A stretch of DNA of 64,000 bases from Acidobacteriota bacterium. Lineage in GTDB: Bacteria; Acidobacteriota; Terriglobia; Terriglobales; Acidobacteriaceae. Below, in pieces: positions 57,874-64,000 of this stretch. The notes under the pieces were generated by a model, which ran no database searches, was not told where the DNA came from, and was given only the letters and a program-made list of their open reading frames with translations. A program made the translations under genes and the position numbers. Positions within the stretch are counted from its first letter, which is position 1, and every line of letters starts with the position of its first letter. Location of the stretch: assembly GCA_021792135.1 (NCBI GenBank), contig JAJYVF010000021.1:1-64000 (forward strand). Reading direction: 5' to 3'.

Positions 57874-59796
57874 GTGGCAAGATCGCACGTACTCCGCGTC
57901 GTGCTTGCGCTGAGCGTTTCGACAGTGTTTCTGGCCGCAGGCTGCGGTGTTACCCAGGGGACCGAACCGCCCCCGCCGCAGAAAGCACCCACCCAGCCTC
58001 CCCCCGTTGCCGGCGCGATCGGTTCCGTCACCATCGAGCCGCGGTATGTGGCGCTGGCCCCAGGGCAGAAGGTCCACCTCAGCGCCTCCTCCAGCATCGC
58101 CGGCCAGCTGCAGTGGCTGGTGGATGGAGTCCCGGGAGGCAATCCCGCGATCGGAACCGTGGATACCTCCGGTAATTACACGGCACCGGGTGCGCTCCCT
58201 CAAAGCGCGAACTTCAGAGTCACTGCGGAACTTACCTCAGCCCCAACCCAGAACAATGCGACCGCTGTGGTTTCCGTCATTCAGCCAGGCGTCGTTTATC
58301 CCACCAAAAACCCACAGGTGGTGCAGTACTCGATTTATCTGCCCGTACCAGGCCAGGCTTTCATCCAGTTCGGTCAGACCACGGATTATGGTCGCAACAC
58401 CTGGCAGGTGGCAACGCCCACTCCGTATGGCGGGCAGGTGAGTGTCTACGTCGCTGGCATGCTGGCGCAAACGCTGTACCACATGCGCGCCCAGGTGACG
58501 CTCGACGACGGCGCCTCCCTGACCGACCCCGACCACGACACCTTCGCCTCGGGCCTGCCACTGGTCACCGGGACCCCTCCCGTGACGAGCCCCATCACCG
58601 TTACCCAGTCCGGGACCCCGGCTTCCGGGATCCAGATGTGGAACACGATCCTGCCCCTCACCGATACCCAGGCGTTCGCCACCGACATGCAGGGCCACGT
58701 GCTGTGGACCTACAGCTATAGTCAGGGCTCAACCCTGGACATGATCCAGGGCTTCCAGCTCCTGCCCAACGGCGACATCCTCATGGTGATTTCCTACCTG
58801 TCGTCGCTTTCGCCCGGCATTGTGAGCCAGCAGCCGAACACGATCAATGTCGTGCGGGAAGTCGATCTGGCCGGCAACACCGTGCGCGAGCTGAGCATGA
58901 GCACCCTCAACCAGAAGCTGGCTGCTGCCGGCTTCCACGACTCCGACGGCAGCCAATACAATCTGAAGAATTTTCACCATTGGGTTCTCGCCCTCCCGAA
59001 CGGCCACTGGGTGCTGCTGACCTCCTATCCCAAAACCTTCACCAACCTCCCCGGCCACCCCGGAGCCCTCACCGTCCTCGGCGATGTTCTTGTCGATGTC
59101 GATCAGAATATGAATCCCGACTGGGTCTGGAGCACCTTCGATCACCTCGACATCAACCGCCATCCCATGTACTTCCCCGACTGGACGCATTCCAACGACA
59201 TTCTCTATTCAACCGACGACCATAATCTCCTGCTCTCCATGCGGCATCAGAACTGGATCATCAAGATCGACTTTGACGATGGCAAGGGAACCGGCAATAT
59301 CATCTGGCGCCTGGGTGAAGGCGGAGATTTCAAACTTGTCGGTGGCACCGATCCCACAGACTGGTTCTATGCGCAGCACGGTATGAACTACTTCACACCC
59401 AATACAACGGGTGTCTTCCGGCTTGGCATGATGGATAACGGCAACGACCGTATCTATCCGCCTCCGAAAGGGCAGGTCTTCTGTGCCGGTTTTGCCGCCG
59501 CCAATCCCAGCTGCTATTCCACGATGCCGGTCCTTGAGATCAACGAGACCGATATGACGGCTACGCTGCTGACCAACTACACGCCGCCGGATACCTATTT
59601 CAGCTTCTTTGGAGGGGACGCGGCGCTGCTGAACAACGGCGATATGCAGGTGGACTTCTGTGCGGCTCTGTCGGGAGCCATCGTGCAGGAACTGGACCCG
59701 TCAGCCTCGCACGTCATCTGGCAGGGGACAACCCCGAAAGCCGACCAGTTCCGTGTCGACCGCTGGCCCAGCCTCTATCCCGGCGTACAGTGGTGA
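57874..59796 (+). CDS. Arylsulfotransferase-like lipoprotein
   Basis: About 640 residues from a GTG at 57874 (GGAG ten bases upstream); an in-frame ATG at 57766 precedes the signal sequence by too much. The signal sequence VLRVVLALSVSTVFLAAGC ends in a lipobox. An Ig-like domain (about residues 45-140, VTIEPRYVALAPGQKVHLSASSS) precedes a six-bladed propeller of the aryl-sulfate sulfotransferase (PF05935) type. The propeller has NFHHWVLALPNGHWVLLTSY and YFPDWTHSNDILYSTDDHNLLLSMRHQNWIIKID. The family moves sulfate between phenols in the periplasm. Catalysis is inferred. The C-terminus also fits (QGTTPKADQFRVDRWPSLYP). Confidence 0.85.
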   Translation: MARSHVLRVVLALSVSTVFLAAGCGVTQGTEPPPPQKAPTQPPPVAGAIGSVTIEPRYVALAPGQKVHLSASSSIAGQLQWLVDGVPGGNPAIGTVDTSGNYTAPGALPQSANFRVTAELTSAPTQNNATAVVSVIQPGVVYPTKNPQVVQYSIYLPVPGQAFIQFGQTTDYGRNTWQVATPTPYGGQVSVYVAGMLAQTLYHMRAQVTLDDGASLTDPDHDTFASGLPLVTGTPPVTSPITVTQSGTPASGIQMWNTILPLTDTQAFATDMQGHVLWTYSYSQGSTLDMIQGFQLLPNGDILMVISYLSSLSPGIVSQQPNTINVVREVDLAGNTVRELSMSTLNQKLAAAGFHDSDGSQYNLKNFHHWVLALPNGHWVLLTSYPKTFTNLPGHPGALTVLGDVLVDVDQNMNPDWVWSTFDHLDINRHPMYFPDWTHSNDILYSTDDHNLLLSMRHQNWIIKIDFDDGKGTGNIIWRLGEGGDFKLVGGTDPTDWFYAQHGMNYFTPNTTGVFRLGMMDNGNDRIYPPPKGQVFCAGFAAANPSCYSTMPVLEINETDMTATLLTNYTPPDTYFSFFGGDAALLNNGDMQVDFCAALSGAIVQELDPSASHVIWQGTTPKADQFRVDRWPSLYPGVQW

Positions 59797-60020
59797 ACCG
59801 GCACACCTGAAAAGTCAGCGAGATTCTGGCCGCTTTGGGCAGTCCGCGGCCACTGGAAGCTGCGCAGATTCAGGCGCTCGCAAATCTCTGCAAACACAGA
59901 TTTCAATCGATCCATGGCCACCATTCCCACCCTTGCGCAATCCCTGGCCATGCTTTTGAGCTGTCCCCTCCGATTCGTCCACAGGCAGTGAGAGTTCTCC
60001 GATAATAGGGTCCAGGAGTT

Positions 60021-60467
60021 GTGGGCCGACGATCCGTTCACGCTCAGGTCTACAAGGGTGCAGAGATATCGAGCGCGAATTACTGGCTTGAGATCGTCTC
60101 TTCGGCTGGGATCGCCGCTCTCGGTCTGGTACTCAACAGTCCGGCTGTCATCATCGGAGCCATGCTCATCTCGCCGCTGATGGGACCTATCATGGCGGTG
60201 GGTCTGGCGCTCGCGGCCGGCGATCTCTATCTTGCGCTCGCAATGGCCTCACCTTATCTGCGCCGCGTGGCGCTGTCTATGGCTTTCCTGGCCGTAATGG
60301 CGCCGGCAAGAGAACGACTATGGCCATGTCCGGGGCGTTGGCGGGCTGCCGGCGCAGGCGGAGACGCAGGGACCGCGCCGCTGCCTCGTTCCCTGGGATT
60401 GGGAGTGGAGCCGGCTGTCGCTTATTATCAAAGCGTGGGGGCAGGTGTCCCCGCACAGGAGAATTGA
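60021..60467 (+). pseudogene. DUF389 membrane protein remnant
   Basis: The first 90 or so residues match the start of the DUF389 membrane domain (YWLEIVSSAGIAALGLVLNSPAVIIGAMLISPLMGPIM, then GLALAAGDLYLALAMASPYLRR). After about 60300 similarity stops and the frame continues as Arg/Gly/Pro-rich sequence to a stop at 60467, without further transmembrane helices. Intact DUF389 proteins are several hundred residues with six or more helices. This looks like a truncated gene whose distal part was deleted, or a frameshift. A GTG start at 60021 with AGGAG upstream is probably still translated. Confidence 0.6.
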
Positions 60468-60481
60468 AGTTGCCCCAGCTC

Positions 60482-61222
60482 ATGCGAACCTCCAATCCGG
60501 CGTTGAATGACAGGATCTTTCGCGGCGTGCCGTACGCAAGCGGCGAAACGATGACTCTGCAGGGAACCGTGAACCGGACCGGTATCCTTCTGCTTTGCGC
60601 GATGGCCACTGCGGCCTGGACCTGGCATCTGGCCATGAGTCCCGAGTCTGCAGCGGCGGTCGTTCCGCTGATGTGGGTTGGCCTGCTTGGCGGCCTGGTT
60701 TTTGCCCTGGTTACCTCGTTCAAACCGGCGTGGTCACCGGTGACGGCACCGATCTATGCGCTGCTCGAAGGTCTTGCGCTGGGCGGCATTTCGGCCGCCT
60801 TTGAAGTGCGCTTCCCCGGGATCCCCATCGAAGCCGTCTGCCTCACCTTCGGGACGCTGCTCGTGCTGCTGCTGGCTTACTCGGCCCGCATCTTCCGCGT
60901 CACCCAGAAGTTCCGCCTCGGCGTAGTTGCCGCCACCGGCGCAATCATGCTGTTCTACGTGGTGGAGATGGTGCTCGGTCTGTTCCACATTCATCTCGGC
61001 GCAGTGAACGGCTCGGGCGCCATCGGCATCGGATTTTCACTGGTCATCGTCGGCGTCGCGGCCCTCAACCTGGTACTCGACTTCGACTTCATCGAGCGGG
61101 GCGCCATGGCCGGAGCCCCCAAATACATGGAGTGGTACGGCGCCTTCGGCCTGATGGTCACGCTGGTGTGGCTCTATCTCGAGATGCTCCGCCTGCTCGC
61201 CAAGCTGCAGCGCCGCGACTAA
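60482..61222 (+). CDS. Bax inhibitor-1/YccA family membrane protein
   Basis: A 246-residue protein with seven hydrophobic segments. The N-terminal MRTSNPALNDRIF and the C-terminal KYMEWYGAFGLMVTLVWLYLEMLRLL are typical of the bacterial YccA-like BI-1 group, several members of which are calcium-leak channels or FtsH-associated modulators. A TTG at 60470 with GGAG seven bases upstream is an alternative start that adds four residues. It follows the DUF389 remnant closely. Cellular role here is unknown. Confidence 0.9.
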   Translation: MRTSNPALNDRIFRGVPYASGETMTLQGTVNRTGILLLCAMATAAWTWHLAMSPESAAAVVPLMWVGLLGGLVFALVTSFKPAWSPVTAPIYALLEGLALGGISAAFEVRFPGIPIEAVCLTFGTLLVLLLAYSARIFRVTQKFRLGVVAATGAIMLFYVVEMVLGLFHIHLGAVNGSGAIGIGFSLVIVGVAALNLVLDFDFIERGAMAGAPKYMEWYGAFGLMVTLVWLYLEMLRLLAKLQRRD

Positions 61223-61231
61223 GCTGTCCGG

Positions 61232-61250
61232 CCACGGTCAGGAACCGTGG
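61232..61250. terminator. Hairpin between BI-1 and ureG
   Basis: CCACGGT and ACCGTGG, perfect seven-base stem with a five-base loop, spanning the 15-base convergent gap and the ureG stop codon. A likely shared transcript end. Confidence 0.45.
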
Positions 61251-61948
61251 TGGTGATGGTGGTGGCCATCTCCATGAGTGTGGCCACCCGCTGCGAGATG
61301 GAGAGGTTCCCGCAGACTGCCGAGTGTCCTCCGCTGGTCCGCCTTCAGGTGGGCGTCCACCCAGGCAACGACCTGATCCAGACCCTCCTCAGTCTTCAGA
61401 TTGGTGAACACAAAGGGACGGTCGCTGCGCATTTTGCGGGAGTCGCGGTCCATGACCTCAAGGGATGCTCCGACGTGGGGCGCCAGGTCGATCTTGTTGA
61501 TCACCAGCAGACTGGAACGCGTGATGCCGGGTCCGCCCTTGCGGGGGACTTTGTCGCCTCCGGCCACGTCGATGACGTAGATCCATTCATCGACCAGTTC
61601 CGGACTGAAGGCGGCTGAGAGGTTGTCGCCTCCGCTTTCGACCAGGATCATTTCCAGGCCGGGATGCGCCGCTTCGAGATCTTCGATGGCCTCCAGGTTC
61701 ATCGAGGCATCCTCGCGGATGGCGGCGTGCGGGCATCCTCCGGTTTCGACGCCGCGGATGCGCGCCGCATCGAGTGTGCCCTGGCGGATCAGGAACTCCG
61801 CATCTTCGAGCGTGTAGATATCGTTGGTGATGACGGCCAGGTTGATGCGGTCCTTCATCCGGCGACTCAGCGCATCCACCAGAGCGGTTTTGCCGGATCC
61901 GACCGGACCCGCGACGCCGATCCGGTAAGCGCGATTTGTATCTTCCAT
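61238..61948 (-). CDS. ureG: Urease accessory GTPase UreG with His-rich C-terminus
   Basis: This 236-residue SIMIBI GTPase drives nickel insertion into urease. [15 protein letters not shown] is the P-loop, [34 protein letters not shown] (the Cys-Pro-His nickel site), [17 protein letters not shown] and [13 protein letters not shown] (NKxD) follow. The C-terminus ends in a His run ([15 protein letters not shown], eight His), a metal-storing tail normally found on UreE or at the N-terminus of some UreG proteins. AAGGAG precedes the ATG. It is nine bases downstream of ureC. Confidence 0.95.
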   Translation of the reverse strand: MEDTNRAYRIGVAGPVGSGKTALVDALSRRMKDRINLAVITNDIYTLEDAEFLIRQGTLDAARIRGVETGGCPHAAIREDASMNLEAIEDLEAAHPGLEMILVESGGDNLSAAFSPELVDEWIYVIDVAGGDKVPRKGGPGITRSSLLVINKIDLAPHVGASLEVMDRDSRKMRSDRPFVFTNLKTEEGLDQVVAWVDAHLKADQRRTLGSLREPLHLAAGGHTHGDGHHHHHHGS

Positions 61949-61957
61949 GGTTCTCCT

Positions 61958-63691
61958 TCAAAAGAGGAAATAACGCTGCGCCAGGGGAAGCTCCGCAGCC
62001 GGTTCACAGGTGAGCAGTTCGCCGTCGGCGCGAACCTCGTAGGTTTCCGGATCGACTTCAATCTTCGGCATGGCCGAGTTATGAATCATCCCGGATTTGG
62101 TGATGCTTCTGCAGTTCTGCACCGCGACGGGCCGCTTTTTCAGGGCAGCGATTGCGGGCGCACCGGATTCAAGCGCAAGGCGCGATGTGAAGAGGACGCT
62201 GGTGGCAGGAACGGCAGCCCCGAAGCCGCCGAACATCGGCCGGTAGAGGACCGGCTGAGGAGTTGGGATCGAGGCGTTAGCATCCCCCATGGTGCTCCAG
62301 GCGATGAAGCCGCCCTTCACGATGATCTCGGGTTTCACTCCGAAGAATGCCGGTTTCCAGAGGACAAGGTCCGCAAGCTTGCCCGGCTCGATCGAACCCA
62401 CCTCATGCGCGATGCCGTGTGTCAGCGCCGGGTTGATGGTGTATTTGGCGACATAGCGCCGGATGCGGAAGTTATCATGACCTGCGTTGTCCTCCCGCAG
62501 AGAACCACGCTGCGCTTTCATTTTGTGCGCGGTTTGCCAGGTGCGTGTGATCACCTCTCCCACGCGGCCCATGGCCTGGGAGTCGCTCGATATCATCGAG
62601 AAGACTCCGAGGTCGTGCAGGATGTCCTCGGCCGCGATGGTCTCCGGGCGTATGCGGCTTTCCGCGAAGGCCACGTCCTCGGGCACCAGCGGGTTCAGAT
62701 GATGGCAGACCATCAGCATGTCGAGGTGCTCGGCGATGGTATTCACCGTAAAGGGCCGGGTCGGATTCGTGGACGAAGGCAGCACGTTCGGCAGAGAAGC
62801 GATGCGGATGATATCCGGCGCATGTCCGCCCCCTGCGCCTTCCGTGTGATAGGTGTGGATTACCCGGCCCGCAATGGCAGCGATGGTGTCCTCGACGAAT
62901 CCCGCTTCGTTGATGGTGTCGGTGTGAATTGCGACCTGCACATCGAACTGATCCGCTACGCGCAGACAGGTATCGATGGCCGCGGGCGTGCTTCCCCAGT
63001 CCTCGTGCAGTTTGAGCCCGCAGGCACCGGCGCGCACCTGCTCCTGGAGGGGAGCTTCCCGGGAGGCATTGCCTTTCCCCAGAAATCCGAGGTTCGTGGG
63101 CCAGGCTTCGGCGGCTTCAATCATGCGCGCCAGGTTCCATGCTCCGGGAGTACAGGTCGTCGCGCAGGTTCCGGTTGCCGGACCGGTGCCGCCGCCGATC
63201 ATGGTGGTGATGCCGCTGGCCAGGGCTGCGGGAATTTGCTGGGGCGCGATGAAATGGATATGGCTGTCGATACCGCCTGCGGTGACGATCAGATTTTCCC
63301 CGGCGATCACTTCCGTCGATGCGCCGACAACGAGTTCCGGATCCACACCGTTCATGGTGTCGGGATTGCCGGCCTTGCCCACTTTGACAATGCGCCCACC
63401 CCGGACCCCGATGTCGCCCTTGACGATGCCCCAGTGATCCACGATTACAGCGTTGGTGATCACGAGGTCGAGCGCTCCATGCCCGGCAGCCGCAGCTTCC
63501 CGCGTTACTCGGGAGCTTTGCCCCATACCATCGCGGATGGTCTTGCCGCCACCAAACGCGATCTCGTCGCCGTACACTGTGTAGTCGCGCTCGATCTCAA
63601 CAAGGAGATCGGTATCCGCCAGACGGATGCGATCGCCGGTGGTGGGGCCGTAGAGGTCGGCATAAGTCCGACGGGATACGGAGCGGCTCAT
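61958..63691 (-). CDS. ureC: Urease alpha subunit
   Basis: This 577-residue catalytic subunit of urease hydrolyses urea to ammonia and carbamate. Nickel ligands and active-site residues are present. They are [14 protein letters not shown] (two His), [12 protein letters not shown] (the carbamylated Lys and a His), [12 protein letters not shown] (His), [21 protein letters not shown] (active-site flap His) and [11 protein letters not shown] (the Asp ligand). Length is standard. The ATG at 63691 overlaps the ureB stop (ATGA), so the subunits are translationally coupled. Confidence 0.98.
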   Translation of the reverse strand: MSRSVSRRTYADLYGPTTGDRIRLADTDLLVEIERDYTVYGDEIAFGGGKTIRDGMGQSSRVTREAAAAGHGALDLVITNAVIVDHWGIVKGDIGVRGGRIVKVGKAGNPDTMNGVDPELVVGASTEVIAGENLIVTAGGIDSHIHFIAPQQIPAALASGITTMIGGGTGPATGTCATTCTPGAWNLARMIEAAEAWPTNLGFLGKGNASREAPLQEQVRAGACGLKLHEDWGSTPAAIDTCLRVADQFDVQVAIHTDTINEAGFVEDTIAAIAGRVIHTYHTEGAGGGHAPDIIRIASLPNVLPSSTNPTRPFTVNTIAEHLDMLMVCHHLNPLVPEDVAFAESRIRPETIAAEDILHDLGVFSMISSDSQAMGRVGEVITRTWQTAHKMKAQRGSLREDNAGHDNFRIRRYVAKYTINPALTHGIAHEVGSIEPGKLADLVLWKPAFFGVKPEIIVKGGFIAWSTMGDANASIPTPQPVLYRPMFGGFGAAVPATSVLFTSRLALESGAPAIAALKKRPVAVQNCRSITKSGMIHNSAMPKIEVDPETYEVRADGELLTCEPAAELPLAQRYFLF

Positions 63692-64000
63692 TGGCCTGCT
63701 CCTTCGGAGGAGAGGTTCCCATTCACCATGCCGCGATGGCCGAGGATCTCGCGGCTGCCGCCGAACTCGACCAGCTGCACCTCCCGTTCGTCACCCGGCT
63801 CAAAGCGTGCCGCCATTCCCGAAGGGATATCCAGACGCATCCCATAGGCCTGGCGGCGGTCGAACTCCATGGCGCGATTTACTTCGTAGAAGTGAAAATG
63901 GCTGCCGATCTGGATGGGCCGGTCCCCTGTGTTGCACACCACGATGACGGCTGTGCGGCGGCCCTGGTTGATGGTGATTTCGTCCTGAGCAAGAATGTAC
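63688..64000 (-). CDS. ureB: Urease beta subunit (5' end outside window)
   Basis: The frame runs off the right end of the window, so the true start is missing; about 103 residues are visible. [53 protein letters not shown] and VRFEPG-like [17 protein letters not shown] are diagnostic of urease beta. In Gram-negatives the beta subunit is a small separate polypeptide next to alpha. Its stop overlaps the ureC start by four bases. ureA is expected beyond the window. Confidence 0.95.
   Translation of the reverse strand, partial: YILAQDEITINQGRRTAVIVVCNTGDRPIQIGSHFHFYEVNRAMEFDRRQAYGMRLDIPSGMAARFEPGDEREVQLVEFGGSREILGHRGMVNGNLSSEGAGQ

Noticed and set aside
59775-60041. 88-codon minus-strand frame between the sulfotransferase-like gene and the DUF389 remnant
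   Set aside because: No RBS, no domain, overlaps the end of the upstream gene; treated as chance. The gap 59797-60020 otherwise shows nothing.
61664-63847. 727-codon plus-strand frame across the urease genes
   Set aside because: Antisense of ureC and ureG, whose active-site motifs are complete.
1-64000. tRNA, rRNA, insertion sequences, prophage or CRISPR arrays
   Set aside because: I scanned for T-loop motifs, transposase or integrase domains and spaced direct repeats and found none; a tRNAscan or CRISPR search would be decisive.

Overview
The window is a contiguous, GC-rich bacterial chromosome segment of 64 kb. It is packed with 59 supportable genes, one of them truncated by the window end and one a gene remnant. 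I see no rRNA, tRNA, insertion sequence, integrase or CRISPR array. The gene content points to a Gram-negative heterotroph of the Acidobacteriota, most likely Terriglobales/Acidobacteriaceae. Supporting features are LpxD, TonB-dependent receptor and outer-membrane barrel genes, DUF885 and M61 secreted peptidases, an arylsulfotransferase-like lipoprotein and an RNase E/G with a long insertion. The taxonomic call is inference from protein flavour, not from a marker search.

Layout. 1-4954 (minus): thiE, a HEPN-like orphan of lower GC, an EamA transporter, rpe and a BamD-like TPR protein. 5048-7374 (plus): soluble transhydrogenase sthA and a ROK protein. 7420-10184 (minus): folK overlapping a TonB-dependent receptor. 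10245-14877 (plus): nadD, rsfS, an orphan Dcm-type methyltransferase with Vsr, murQ and an isoprenylcysteine-methyltransferase-like protein. 15001-18765: a newly called 52-residue membrane protein, a barrel protein, hemL, and a cytochrome b/molybdopterin oxidoreductase pair. 18875-22281: DUF885 peptidase, galU, a REP-like palindrome and an exported unknown.

22497-25510 is a compact ribonucleoside/ribose scavenging operon: sugar permease, ribokinase and an exported nucleoside hydrolase. 25594-28090 holds a palindromic upstream element, a small membrane protein, a membrane-anchored rhodanese-like protein overlapping an ECF sigma factor, and an exported protein. It is the best candidate here for an undescribed signalling module. 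28242-39860 carries an Xaa-Pro peptidase with accB-accC, a Tat-exported TIM-barrel protein, an M61 peptidase, aroA, a SprT-like protein, a Cys-cluster P-loop protein next to lpxD, a polyprenyl synthase and yajQ. 39894-45108 has tatD-metG diverging from argS.

45158-53096 contains a multidomain beta-helix glycosidase-like protein, a small lipoprotein, ybgC, a peptidoglycan-binding protein, a Deg-type protease with a clear terminator, an EamA transporter and rodA. 53567-61222 contains RNase E/G, an outer-membrane barrel, the arylsulfotransferase-like lipoprotein, a DUF389 remnant and a Bax-inhibitor-1 protein. 61238-64000 (minus) is a urease operon, ureB (partial)-ureC-ureG.

Most of the window is housekeeping metabolism (NAD, folate, thiamine, heme, fatty acid, aromatic amino acid, cell wall, lipid A and isoprenoid synthesis). 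Scavenging genes for nucleosides, murein sugars and urea are scattered through it, as expected of an oligotrophic soil-type bacterium.
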